Below are positions 50,501 to 59,479 of a DNA stretch of 64,000 nucleotides, one piece after another. A program made the position numbers and the translations under genes. The notes beneath the pieces are model-generated. The model did not search any database. It was not told the origin of the DNA and saw nothing but the letters and a program-made list of their open reading frames with translations. Each line of letters opens with the position of its first letter. Position 1 is the stretch's first letter. The stretch lies in contig NC_090134.1 of assembly GCF_040581485.1 (NCBI RefSeq), forward strand, positions 17,227,501 to 17,291,500, read 5' to 3'. This stretch comes from Linepithema humile. Its lineage: Eukaryota > Arthropoda > Insecta > Hymenoptera > Formicidae.

Positions 50501-53018
50501 AATACTCGGAGATCTGGTATCTGGGTCTGTCGGCCCACAAGATTCACGGCGAGGAAGTCTCCTCCCAGAACGGCGGTTACGACGACGAGAACGGCAGTTA
50601 CAACAAGGTCCTGCACGATCACATCTCTTACAGGTGAGAGGAATCTGCCCTCTTTCGCCGACTTTCCTTTTTTCTTAATTGTTACTGCCGATGCTGCTTG
50701 TTTCGCGGATCACGTTTGCCAGGTCGACCACGAAGGAATCTCGCAATTGCATTCCACGCGTCGCGTCGTTTACTCTCGCGCGGAGAAATTGCGGTTGAAA
50801 GCCGCGCGCGCGCGCGTCGCGACGCGCCCTTTCATCAAAATACATACTCGCAAATTGCATGGGAAAAAAAGGAGGAAATAAATAAATAAAAGTGCTCGAC
50901 GAGGAATTTATTCGCGCGTAAACAGCTCGCTCTTCAAACGAGGCTTTATATCGCGAACGTTCCTCTTTTTACTTCTCGCTTTTTGCATTTTTGTATATTT
51001 TTCTTTATCGTCACGTCGTTTTCTCACGCGTATTTAAATTATGCGAAACTTGTGTGCACTCAGATACGAGATACTGGAGGTGATCGGCAAAGGGAGCTTC
51101 GGTCAGGTGATTCGAGCGCTGGATCACAAAACGGGACAGCACATCGCCATCAAGATCATCAGGTACGTGGAAACAGTACAGTCATCTCTCGCGATGACTC
51201 ACTTTGCGATCCGAGAGAAAAAAAGAACGCGATGCAACGAGCATTGTTATTGCACCAATAGATGCGGCATTTTTCCGCGGATGCGTCCGCTTTCCGAGTC
51301 GCTGCGTCGTTTCTTTATTTAAAACGGTCTTTCACTGTCCTTGCAGGAACAAAAAGAGATTCCATCATCAGGCGCTGATCGAAGTGAGAATCTTGGAGCA
51401 TCTCAGGAAGAAAGACTTGGAGGCGAACTCGCAGCACAATGTGATACACATGCTAGAATATTTTTACTTCAGGAATCACCTGTGTATCAGCTTTGAACTA
51501 ATGAGGTGAGCGATCAGGCGAGATAACCTCTGCGCTCCTCGCGAATTCATTAACCGGAACAGAGTCGAGTAAAACTCGTTGTCTCGTTACAGCTTGAACC
51601 TGTATGAGCTAATCAAAAAGAACAATTATCAAGGATTCAGTCTGAGCTTAATCCGTCGTTTCGCCAACTCGCTAATTAGCTGCCTGAGATTGTTATACCG
51701 AGAGAATATCATTCACTGCGACTTGAAGCCGGTGAGTAACACGCGCGTGTTTTTAATCGTATTAAGATTCCTTTCATTTTTATATTTTAATTTTTTTTTT
51801 AATAGGAAAACGTGTTGCTGAAGCAACGGGGAAGCAGCTCGATTAAAGTCATCGACTTCGGATCGTCGTGTTACAGTCATCAGCGCGTCTACACGTACAT
51901 ACAGTCGAGGTTTTACAGGAGTCCGGAAGTAATTCTCGGTCTTCCTTACGGCACGCCGATCGATATGTGGAGTCTGGGCTGCATCCTAGCCGAGCTGTAC
52001 ACGGGATACCCGCTATTTCCCGGCGAGGACGAGATAGAACAGCTCGCCTGCATTATGGAAGTCCTCGGCCTGCCGCCGGATCACATTATCAGTCATGCAA
52101 CTCGTCGCAGACTTTTCTTCGGTAAGTGAATGCCGGGCTGGAGTTCCCTTGAAGATAGAAGCGGGCGCGATGACACTCAAAGTGCCATTTCTAAAACCAT
52201 TGCAGATCAAAAAGGAAGTCCGCGATGCGTGACGAATAGCAAGGGCAAAAAGAGGTGGGCAGGTAGCAAGAACCTTTCGATGGCTCTTCGGTGCTCTGAC
52301 GCGCTCTTCGTCAACTTCGTTAGCAAATGCCTCGAGTAAGTTCTCGAATATACAGCAGCGCTTCCACTGCATTCTATTATTCCAGAATTTCCATACTTTG
52401 TTGAGAGAATCGAATTCGATGAACTAAATATTACATATAAACTGAATAATCAAATTCAGCAAATTTTTCTAAAAGTCTTAAAATCTTGTGATTTCTCTGT
52501 TCTTAAACGAGCCTTGATGTGCCATCAGGTGGGATCCAAAGAAGCGTATGACCCCCGACGAGGCGATGCGCCACGAGTGGCTAACATCGTCGTCCTCGTC
52601 ACACGTGAGCTCCTCTTCGTCGGCGATAGCGTCGTCGACGGTGAACGCGAGCGCGAACACAACGACGACGAGCGTCGAGACGTCGCGGGAGTCTGCACAT
52701 GCGCCGCAGACGGTGAGCGTGACCGTCAGCGCGCCGCGGCAACGTGCGACGACGATGGAGGATCCGCCGTACACGATGTACCGATTATACAAAGGTCGCA
52801 AGTACGTGCAGAAGGTCTCCGCGGGCGCCGACAGCACCGACGGCGGCGGCGGCGGCGGTCTGATGGTGAAGAGCAAACTAAACGGCAGCGCGAGCAGTCA
52901 CGCCCTGGCGAGTAGTACGCAGACGGCAACGTCGAGGCACGCGTCGACCGGCGACATCGTCGCGAGTCTCGACCCGAATCTCGACGACTCAGGCACGTTC
53001 TTGCCGCCGATATTGTGA
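20842..53018 (+). CDS. Dyrk2: Class II DYRK protein kinase, full spliced gene (10 coding exons, 646 aa)
   Basis: Dual-specificity kinase that autophosphorylates on tyrosine while folding and then phosphorylates Ser/Thr substrates; fly smi35A/Dyrk2 and vertebrate DYRK2/3/4 are the relatives. Exons: 20842-20931, 31740-31895, 49805-49949, 50417-50633, 51064-51162, 51347-51505, 51593-51731, 51806-52121, 52206-52335, 52529-53018. All junctions are GT-AG and phases agree, giving 1941 nt. Residues 136-203 form the DYRK-homology region ending in SYRYEILEVIGKGSFGQV. Seen: glycine loop 211-216, catalytic K233, alpha-C E248, HCDLKPEN with D332, DFG D352, activation-loop YTY 364-366 (Y366 expected to be autophosphorylated), and the SRFYRSPE segment. 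The C-lobe stretch FFDQKGSPRCVTNSKGKKR (residues 439-457) and the ending LPPIL recall DYRK4, not the longer DYRK2/3 insert, so the paralogue name is less certain than the family. The N-terminus is Asn-rich and the C-tail Ser/Thr/Gly-rich, both probably disordered. Confidence 0.93.
20932..31739 (+). other. Dyrk2 intron 1 (about 10.8 kb)
   Basis: Bounded by GTAAGT and TTACAG. It contains no conserved exon. Notable contents are a GC-rich block at 27590-27970 with overlapping long frames, a palindrome at 28268, a 112-codon frame at 29002 and a GA-rich tract near 31148. No transposase or tRNA was recognised. Confidence 0.7.
28268..28289. repeat. Perfect 22-bp AT palindrome
   Basis: The 20-bp core TTTATAATAGCTATTATAAA is self-complementary and one more base pair extends it on each side. 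A partial second copy (TTTATAATAGCTAATATA) begins at about 28292. It lies within intron 1. Confidence 0.9.
31740..31895 (+). CDS. Dyrk2: Dyrk2 coding exon 2 (residues 31-82)
   Basis: A 156-nt exon, phase 0 at both ends, between an acceptor (TTACAG to 31739) and donor GTAAGC at 31896. It reads SPGTLHKDVGGAGTKVSEKT and ends NKNNPVSHE. The content is Gly/Thr/Ser-rich, typical of the disordered N-terminus of class II DYRKs. Because both ends are phase 0 it could be skipped without a frameshift. A long G-run block starts 23 nt inside the following intron. Confidence 0.8.
31918..31941 (+). repeat. Poly-G block just inside Dyrk2 intron 2
   Basis: G6-A-G10-A-G6, starting 23 nt after the exon boundary. 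It has enough G-tracts for an intramolecular G-quadruplex in DNA or pre-mRNA. G-runs just downstream of donors are known splicing enhancers bound by hnRNP F/H-type proteins. Confidence 0.92.
38912..38946 (+). repeat. (TC)n microsatellite
   Basis: About 35 nt of uninterrupted TC repeat in Dyrk2 intron 2. It is complementary to the (GA)n tract at 47462-47547 in the same intron. Confidence 0.95.
41730..42010. repeat. AT-rich island with degenerate repeats and an inverted repeat
   Basis: Strongly AT-rich against CpG-rich surroundings. A motif like CAAAGGATGYTAYATTYTATT appears at about 41788 and 41884, with a weaker version near 41971. Exact 11-bp arms AGCGTAATATT (41812-41822) and AATATTACGCT (41835-41845) form a hairpin. 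It is probably a decayed transposable element or MITE; no coding capacity remains. Confidence 0.5.
47462..47547 (+). repeat. (GA)43 microsatellite
   Basis: Uninterrupted 86-nt GA repeat in Dyrk2 intron 2. GAGA-factor (Trl-type) binding sites and triplex (H-DNA) formation are possible. A 215-codon open frame spanning it is only an artefact of the Arg-Glu reading of the repeat. Confidence 0.96.
49805..49949 (+). CDS. Dyrk2: Dyrk2 coding exon 3 (residues 83-130), Asn-rich
   Basis: Follows acceptor CCAG at 49801-49804 and ends before donor GTACGT, leaving one base of codon 131. It begins KLPSFFNTKPTRVDKSD and then has an Asn-rich low-complexity run (about residues 99-114) before ATSPEVY. The segment lies just upstream of the DYRK-homology region. 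Confidence 0.87.
50417..50633 (+). CDS. Dyrk2: Dyrk2 coding exon 4 (residues 131-203), DYRK-homology region
   Basis: Acceptor AG at 50415-50416, donor GTGAGA at 50634. It encodes MTPQEAVKYYGTRLTEFE, then the YLGL motif and GGYDDENGSYNKVLHDHISY, the conserved class II DYRK segment packed against the kinase N-lobe. The phase-1 entry completes Ala131 with the last base of exon 3. Confidence 0.92.
51064..51162 (+). CDS. Dyrk2: Dyrk2 coding exon 5 (residues 203-236), glycine loop and catalytic lysine
   Basis: Acceptor CTCAG, donor GTACGT at 51163. It encodes YEILEVIGKGSFGQVIRALD, then HIAIKII, containing the ATP-binding glycine loop (residues 211-216) and catalytic K233. The Arg codons at both ends (203 and 236) are split by introns. 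Confidence 0.95.
51347..51505 (+). CDS. Dyrk2: Dyrk2 coding exon 6 (residues 236-289), alpha-C helix and hinge
   Basis: Acceptor TTGCAG, donor GTGAGC at 51506. It encodes RNKKRFHHQALIEVRILEHL, then NVIHMLEYFYFRNHLCISFE. E248 in IEVRILEHL is the alpha-C glutamate, and FELM forms the hinge. It aligns well with class II DYRKs without gaps. Confidence 0.95.
51593..51731 (+). CDS. Dyrk2: Dyrk2 coding exon 7 (residues 289-335), catalytic loop
   Basis: Acceptor TTACAG, donor GTGAGT at 51732. It encodes SLNLYELIKKNNYQGFSLSL and ends IIHCDLKP. The HCD triad at 330-332 is the DYRK form of the HRD catalytic loop. The intron after it splits the catalytic loop at phase 0, directly before Glu336-Asn337. 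Confidence 0.95.
51806..52121 (+). CDS. Dyrk2: Dyrk2 coding exon 8 (residues 336-441), DFG, YTY activation loop, C-lobe
   Basis: Acceptor AATAG after a T-run, donor GTAAGT at 52122. It encodes ENVLLKQ, IKVIDFGSSCYSHQRVYTYI, SRFYRSPEVILGLPYG and IDMWSLGCILAELYTGYPLF. It carries the Mg-binding D352, the YTY activation motif and the alpha-F region. It ends ATRRRLFF, leaving one base of Asp441. Confidence 0.96.
52206..52335 (+). CDS. Dyrk2: Dyrk2 coding exon 9 (residues 441-484), DYRK4-like C-lobe insert
   Basis: Acceptor TTGCAG, donor GTAAGT at 52336; the donor overlaps an in-frame GAG codon and the next base restores Glu484. It encodes DQKGSPRCVTNSKGKKRW, then SKNLSMALRCSDALF and VSKCLE. The short TNxxGKKR form matches my recollection of DYRK4, not of DYRK2/DYRK3. 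Confidence 0.92.
52529..53018 (+). CDS. Dyrk2: Dyrk2 last coding exon (residues 484-646), end of kinase domain and C-tail
   Basis: Acceptor ATCAG at 52524-52528, stop TGA at 53016-53018. It begins WDPKKRMTPDEAMRHEWL, the end of the kinase fold (alpha-H/I). The rest is a Ser/Thr-rich tail with a GGGGGG run, a basic MYRLYKGRKYVQKV patch and the terminal GTFLPPIL. Several other frames stay open across this GC-rich exon but are shadows. Confidence 0.93.
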
Positions 53019-53300
53019 AGTCGGGTTTGCGCCAGCCATTTCTAAACGTGCCACTCTTCGCGCATTGACGCGCGGATTAATAGACTCGCTCAAGAGTGCC
53101 GTTGCAAGAAGTGAATAGATATCATTATCGTACGATGTAAGTCGGAGGAGCGAGTGCAATTGAATAGAACGGCGCGTATAGAACTGACTGGTCGGCCCGA
53201 CAATGTCGTTTCCCCGATGCCAAAACGGCTAGACACGCAGAATCGCTAGTCTCGGCATGCATCGAGTTATGAGGCCAAATTGATGATCTAACGACGGGAG

Positions 53301-53333
53301 GAGAGAGAGAGAGAGAGAGCGCGCGCGCGCGCG
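53301..53333 (+). repeat. Composite (GA)n-(GC)n repeat
   Basis: A GA repeat (53301-53319) runs directly into an alternating GC repeat (53319-53333). The alternating GC part can adopt Z-DNA. It lies about 280 nt after the Dyrk2 stop, so it is probably transcribed. Confidence 0.92.
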
Positions 53334-54586
53334 GGCATGCCGGATAACGAGCGATCGCGCGAGATTTTCGCGCGCTCTCGAGGGGATGTCACTCAGGTAA
53401 TCAATGGATTCGTGTGCGCGCATTATCGTAGTTGCTTGCGAACAATGTAGACCTGCTGCCCACGACGAGGATAACTAGCAATTGTAAGTGTATGCCGTAT
53501 CACTTTTCGATTACGGACCATCGTATTTATACGGTTCGAGCGTTTAATCTCGCGCGAAGTGCGCAACGTTAACAGTCACGGAATCTCGGCCATAGATGTA
53601 AAAGAATTATAATCGAAAGTTTGTAAACGTCATATATAGGTCGCGGCGAGCGACGTTTCGTCACCCGGCCTGCGGTGATGAAGAAAATGATCGCGCTAGT
53701 GAACGCGGTCGAAACGTATACTGTTAGGAGCGCATAATAGCATTATACTTTCGACACTTACGCGAGTACGCAAGCGACGCGATTACAGAGCACGACATCA
53801 CCGGTCGTCGCAATGTGATGCGCGTGAAAAAGCGAAGAACGAGGCGACACATACTGAAGAAAAAAAAAAAAGAAAAAAAAAAGAAACAACGATTCGCTCG
53901 ACAACTGCGTCGGGATCACCATCGAATTACGGTCGCGCCTGAGTCGTCCGAGACCTGTGGTCGCCAACACAGGGTCGCGATTAATAACGAAGCGTCAAGG
54001 CGAGGAGTAACATTAATACGTGAAGCGTGCCCCAGTTTAAACGAGGCCTGAGTAGTCTTATTGTGATATTAAACTACCACTGTCTTACTTAGATCTCTCT
54101 GATATTAAGAAGTAACGATCGCTAATAATAATTTCAATTTACTATTAATCATTATTTTCTTATATGTAACACGCTATATCGCCACTACTATCCGCGAGGA
54201 TATAGCATTACGAGTAACGAAATTAATCGTCGATAATTAACATTACTTATACATATATATACACACATATATATGTAGGCATGTACAGATTTTAATTACG
54301 TGTCTTCGAAATCCGGGAGCATGCTATAATTCGCTTGCTACGAATACGTGAAAGAAAGGAAGCCCGACGATATTTCCATGATTTATCTCCTATTACTGTT
54401 ACGTCGCTTCTTCTGTTGTCATTAATCGTCCGAGTGACGTAACACACAATACTTTATTGCGCCGGAATTAATTATCGATTAAACGCACCGTGAGACTCTC
54501 CGCCGCCGCTTCGCTTTACTACTCATTTACATATTTACTCATAGCTTCCTGGTGTTAATTAGCAATTTGTGATTTGACGCGCCCTT

Positions 54587-54601
54587 CCCCCCCCCCCCCC
54601 C
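54587..54601 (+). repeat. C15 homopolymer
   Basis: Fifteen consecutive C in the Dyrk2 3' flank. The length is uncertain in any assembly. Confidence 0.9.
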
Positions 54602-55663
54602 TTCGGTATTATCACGAGCGTTTCGCGATATGCAGAGGATTTGACGAAAAAAAAAAAAAATTATATTGTATAGTATATTGTATAACGTTAGGCTACTTTT
54701 AGACATGGTAATTGTTCGATGTGCCCGTACCCATTCTAAAGTTTCGCGAAGTCAACGCAGGACGGACTCGAGCTCGTAATAATTATATCATTATGACATT
54801 AGGAACGTGAGATGCGTCACTCCACACTGTTTTGCCGCTTTCGAGCTTCCATCTCGAACTGGAATCTTCCGTTGTTTCGCATGCTTCTCGATTAATTAAT
54901 TAAAGTCCTATCATATGTATATGGTATCATTAAATGTCCTAAATTATTGTCAATGTTTCATTATCACGGCCGAAAATGATTGGAACAAATGCATAAGCAT
55001 CGATGCTTGTAAATTACGATCGCGTACAAGAGACTGAAATGAATCGTTATTTTATATTACTAATAAATATATAGCAAAATTTGTTCCTAATAGTTCGTTT
55101 TGCAAATCGCTTTATATTTATTTCACTTTAGCGGATTCGTTCAGTTCCTTCACGAAACATATTGTTCGAGTCGCGGTATAAGTTTTCGAACGTCTCACGA
55201 TAATAATCGAAACGAATAATAAAGCGGATTTGTGACAAGCGAGTCCATTTAGGCCCAAGACCTTTTTAGGACAACTAATAATATCGTACCAATCGTAGTA
55301 GTATCGCGCGACATTATCGGTGAATGGCCAATAAAACGAGCGGAGATATTATATTAAGAATTACATATAATTATGATTCGTACAGCGGATCTGTGCCCGA
55401 AACGAACGACTGACGAAGTAGCGCATATTATATATGACATATTACACGATTCTCACGATCTATGCGGGTTCGTAATAGTCGCTCTTGAGTAAATCACGTC
55501 GAATGTAACGACGACCACGAAATCTCGGGTAAGCACTTCGTTCGATTGCTCCAGGCAAAAAAAAAAAGGTTTTACGAGCGTAGTGTCTACGAAGCGACGA
55601 TTTCTAGGGAACGAAATATATCAAATTGTGTATAAAGTAAAAGATGTGATGACTGTGTGTGCA

Positions 55664-55702
55664 TGCGTGCGTGCGTGCGTGCGTGCGTACGTGCGTGCGT
55701 GC
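55664..55702 (+). repeat. (TGCG)n microsatellite
   Basis: Nearly ten TGCG units with one G-to-A change at 55689. It contains alternating purine-pyrimidine with Z-DNA potential and lies in the Dyrk2 3' flank. Confidence 0.93.
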
Positions 55703-57517
55703 AACGGAGACTCGTCTCCACCGGGGAAATAGGAGCAAATGCTGGAAAGAGTGTGATATACGATTATACATGTATCTATTATTATAAATATATACCATTA
55801 TATACACACATTGAAGCAAAATTGCATTGCAAAAGAAAAAAAAAAAAAGCGGAAAGCGAGTTAAGTCTAGGAGATACGTAGACGGTAATTAGACGAAGAA
55901 CATTCGAAGAACAAGCGTGACTCCGCCGTACGCGGAGTCCCGTGAGACGCGCGCCGTTCAATTGTACAGTCTTAAGTTTTTAGTTGTGTTCACTATTGTA
56001 TACAGCGGGATCAAATTATAATATGTATATAGAAGAGACGTTGTGTAATCTGCGTAACAAGTATCACCACCACATATATACCATTACACAGAGACTCACG
56101 CGTGCACACTCGGCACGCACTGTGTCGCGTGTACGCTTAAAAAAAAGAAACATAAGAGAAGCATGTTCGTATAGCGGGGAAAAAAAAAAACGTGCTAATG
56201 GCCAGTTTCGCCAGTGTCAGTTGACCCGACCGAATCTCAGAAGAGATTCGCTCACAGGCTGTAATCAGCACCGCAGTTAGCCGGCTCTGGCGCGACCGGA
56301 AAGCGAAAAAAAAAAAAAAAAAAAGAAATAGAAAAACGGCAGAGCATGTTTGTACTACGTCAGTACCATCCGAGGAACAGCGAATCGGAGGCGATCCGCG
56401 AAAATCCGTGTCCTTCGACTGAAAATCACTCTACTTTGCACCTGGTCAATTCGTCACTCGCGAACGAATAAAAATACGTACGCCGTACGCCGAGAGACTC
56501 GGGGGATACCTGCATACGGCGCGGACGGGAAAGAGAGAGACAGTCGCTTTTTCTAGTCCAGGATGTAACGAACGTGCTCCGAACGTATACACACGCATCT
56601 CATCTTGAACGCGACGGAGGGAGAAGCGAGAGAAAGTAAAAAAAAAAAAAAATTCTTCTGGTTTCAGCGAAGGGACGCTCCGCGCGGCGTATATCCGTTA
56701 GGTCAGTGTGTAACTAATTAACGAGTTTTAACGACGCGATTAGACGCTATCGAATTAAATTAGTATAAACGTGCGCATGTTAAACCCTTTCCCCCTTCCC
56801 GCGACGGATAACGCGACCGACGAGAGTGGGGCCCCCCCCGGAAGAGGAGCGCTTATCGCGGGAGAATCTCGCCGCCGCGATGGCCGAGCCTCGTAGATCA
56901 TCTCAGTAGGACAATCATAGAGTTACGCGTTTGTATTGAACGCGCTAGTAAGTTTTTAGACGATAGACGCGAGCAGCCGTGCGATGAGAAAAGCGTTTCT
57001 CGTTCGAGAAGCTCGTTAAATGCGTTAAAAACGATTCCAGGATGCCTGACGCGACCAAGGATCGTTTAGATTATTTTAGACGCCGGCCACGCGCGCGATT
57101 AAGATCGCTTCTCGTTACCCCGGATGACGCGGACAGGACCTCGGTGCGCGTATCCGCGTGAAAATATGAATGTTTAACAAGCATATAATAGGGAGGGGGA
57201 GGGGTGCGAGAAAGGATTCCGAAAAAATGGGAGCGAGGGTTCATAAAGTGATTTGTAATTTGGCGTTCAACTGCGGATGTCTTGTTATAAACGTGTGTAA
57301 GTGCGAGTTCGTCAATTTCTGCCCAGACTTAACTATAGCAAGACGAGAGAATTGCTAATAAATGATTATTATAATGACATTAGTATATATGTAATGATAC
57401 GATACTGAAGCATCATCATCTTTTGTATCATTTGTTCGTTTGTTTTTATCTTACTGCGTTTGTCTTTCATTATTAATGCAATACCAAGATGACTAGGTTT
57501 CGACTCGGTATCTTGTG

Positions 57518-57537
57518 TGTAAATATATACTAATAAA
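57518..57537 (+). terminator. Candidate Dyrk2 distal poly(A) signal with Pumilio-like element
   Basis: TGTAAATA (57518-57525), a match to the Pumilio response element, sits just before AATAAA (57532-57537). A T/G-rich stretch follows from about 57558. It is the last good + strand signal before the convergent CCDC43 gene. Other hexamers occur upstream, for example near 57357. Confidence 0.4.
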
Positions 57538-57675
57538 AAAAATACAAATGCAAAGGGTACGTCTTCCTTATTTCATCCGTCCGTCGTACTTAATCCTACT
57601 TTGGCTTAAGCGCTATTTCTCTCGCGCCTTTCGCATTTCGCAGTACTGAATATCGAATATCAGTGATTTAAATAG

Positions 57676-57681
57676 TTTATT
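57676..57681 (-). terminator. Candidate CCDC43 poly(A) signal
   Basis: AATAAA on the - strand, about 500 nt after the stop. An ATTAAA variant lies much closer, at 58148-58143. Either could be used. The distal site would leave only about 140 bp between the two convergent genes' signals. Confidence 0.35.
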
Positions 57682-57847
57682 TAACATATTCATATTAAAT
57701 ACATGATATAATGAAATATATAACGCGGCGCAGCAGCGCATCAATAATGAATGAGAGTTGCGTCGATATTCAGAACCATCGTCAATCATTAATAACTGAT
57801 ACAACGTAGATATAAGTTCTGAATAAGGACTTCAAAGTGATAACGTT

Positions 57848-57873
57848 AAAAAAAATAAAATAAAATAAAAATA
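57848..57873. repeat. A-rich (AAAAT)n tract
   Basis: Short A-rich simple repeat in the interval between the convergent 3' ends of Dyrk2 and CCDC43. Confidence 0.8.
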
Positions 57874-58183
57874 GTATAAATAACAAACCTTTCGAAGGGG
57901 ACAATATTTTAGAGACAGAAGGCACAGGATGATTCAATGTTATATCGCAAAGTTATTTCTTTTGTGATGTATGCATTCATATTGAATCTACGAATTTATC
58001 TTCTAATAACATGGACACTACACACATCGTTCTAATGAAAATATAAGATCGATGGCTGATTTAAATAATTGTCGGAGATCGTTGCATGTGCACGACGATA
58101 AAGACAGACATGAATACCACAGCATATATGTTTTCGATAATCTTTAATCTTGAGGTAAATTTTACGCCACTTTCGTATCGATG

Positions 58184-58256
58184 CTACCTTCGCCTTTCTC
58201 CTTTTTGGGTTTTTCTTTTCTCCTTCTTCTCTTCTTTCAATTGCTTTTGCTTTTCT
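58184..58256 (-). CDS. CCDC43: CCDC43 exon 3 (residues 185-208)
   Basis: Acceptor TTTTAG after a 77-nt intron. It encodes EKQKQLKEEKKEKRKTQKG then ERRR and a TAG stop. The basic end matches the vertebrate C-terminus, confirming that the exon is real despite its small size. Confidence 0.92.
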
Positions 58257-59479
58257 CTAAAATACAAAATTAATATTTACAATTTTACAATTTCAATCAA
58301 TCATACAATCATGCCTGGTAATCATTGTCTTACCTGTCCTCTTTGTCTTTCTCTTTCTTTTTTTGGCTCTCAAGCTTAGCCTTTTCTCTCTTTTCTCTTT
58401 CTTGTTGTACGATAGTTGCTGCATTTAAATTCTTTTCAATCCCACAGTCTCCGCCACTGGCTCCATCCTCCTCCCCATCTCCTTCGCTATTTTCTTCATC
58501 CGACATTTGACTGTATTGTGCTAATATAGCCTCCCGTATTCGTCTCTCTTCGGCTGTGTAATTTCTCTGTATCATTGTGGGCAGACTTTGTGATTCCAGC
58601 ATCCGTGCCAATCTAACATCCACATCTTCTGTTGGTGGAGGTGCTGCAGCTATATCTTCAGCTGGCAACCACTCTGCCCATGCACTTAAGATTTCCGCTA
58701 CATGTTTGCTGATATTATCCTCCTGCAAACAAATCAAAGTTCTGTATTGACAATTCAACAAATATTGCATAATCTTATGTAAATGCATGAAAGTAACAAT
58801 TTATTTTTAGAGCAATCTAATTGTAAGTAAACTATCAATATCATATCGATATAAGATTCTAAAACATAAAAATGAACAAAATGTACATTAGAATCTTATA
58901 TCACTTGGCAGGCCTAGAACTTTACTGCAATGTATTAAAATTTTATATTCTACAATTCTAGACCACTTCTTCTTTGTTTAAAATATAAGATTTCAAAGTT
59001 CCTAAAGTGCTCCAATGATTCTAAGGCATAAAAATGAATAAAATGTACATTTTAACGTTAATGTACATTTTATTTATTAAATGTTAAGACGTGTGGCGCA
59101 ATATTACATTCCAGTATAATAAATAAGAGTTACATATTATGAGCTGAGTCATCCTAAATACGCGCACACGAATAAAGATTGCTAAAGAAGAACGCATGGA
59201 AAATAAAATCACGTACTTTCGGAGTGGCCTCGCATCTATTTTCGACCGGCTGATGATGCAGCCACGCGTATTGTAACCTTAACGACTCGTATTGAGTGAA
59301 AGACCATCACTTACTGTAACACCTGCGAGTATGCTTTCGAGCGCCTCCGTTTTCTCGTCTTCGGATTCATCGCCTTCGAGGATACCCTTGATGTACGTAG
59401 CGAAAACACTCTCATCCGTATTCAGCGCCTGGAGCTTTTCGCTGAGCCAAGCGTCGAAGGAACCTGCCGCGACCGCCAT
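58184..59479 (-). CDS. CCDC43: CCDC43 orthologue, full spliced gene (3 exons, 208 aa)
   Basis: Conserved animal coiled-coil protein of poorly known function. Exons on the - strand: 59479-59315, 58722-58334, 58256-58184 (627 nt including the TAG stop). Seen: N-terminal globular part with FDAWLSEKLQAL, VFATYIKGILEGDESEDEK and ESILAGVTEDN; then HVAEILSAWAEWLP; then EERRIREAILAQYSQMSDEE with an acidic run; and a basic Lys/Arg/Glu helix ending KTQKGERRR, close to the human end RTQRGERKR. The length is near the human 224 aa. The start at 59479 is the only in-frame ATG (G at -3 and +4); the open frame continues upstream without another ATG. It is head-to-head with the Rieske gene and convergent with Dyrk2. 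Confidence 0.93.
58334..58722 (-). CDS. CCDC43: CCDC43 exon 2 (residues 56-185)
   Basis: Acceptor TTTGCAG, donor GTAAGA at 58333. It begins EDNISKHVAEILSAWAEWLP, contains the conserved EERRIREAILAQYSQM block, an acidic EENSEGDGEEDG run and the start of a long charged coiled coil. It leaves two bases of Arg185 for the last exon. Confidence 0.94.
58848..58902. repeat. 14-bp inverted repeat element in CCDC43 intron 1
   Basis: Arms GATATAAGATTCTA (58848-58861) and TAGAATCTTATATC (58889-58902) are exact complements around a 27-nt spacer. Part of it recurs at 59016-59051. It may be a small MITE-like element. Confidence 0.85.
59016..59074. repeat. Diverged second copy with its own 15-bp hairpin
   Basis: Bases 59016-59051 repeat 58854-58889 with about three differences (shared core AAAATGTACATT). 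Here the sequence forms arms AATAAAATGTACATT (59037-59051) and the exact complement (59060-59074) around 8 nt. Confidence 0.8.
59315..59479 (-). CDS. CCDC43: CCDC43 exon 1 (residues 1-55)
   Basis: Starts MAVAAGSFDAWLSEKLQALN and ends ESILAGVT before donor GTAAGT (59314-59309) in phase 0. The joined product ILAGVTEDNISKHVAEIL aligns with the human ILSAFLEEDSLLNICKEIV region, which fixes the splice choice. Confidence 0.93.

Larger units (their letters stand above)
53019..57540 (+). other. 3' flank of Dyrk2, possibly a long 3' UTR
   Basis: About 4.5 kb after the Dyrk2 stop without a credible gene. It becomes AT-rich after about 54060 and carries several A-runs, simple repeats and AATAAA-like hexamers before a final candidate signal at 57532. 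It is either one long 3' UTR with alternative ends or a short UTR plus intergenic DNA. The sequence does not decide this. Confidence 0.45.

Noticed and set aside
52478..52915. Antisense and alternate-frame ORFs over the last Dyrk2 exon
   Set aside because: They are shadows of a GC-rich coding exon. Only the frame continuing the kinase domain (WDPKKRMTPDEA) is supported.
58086..58510. + strand frames rich in Phe/Ser opposite CCDC43 exons 2-3
   Set aside because: They are the reverse of the Lys/Glu-rich coiled coil of CCDC43, which is conserved on the - strand.
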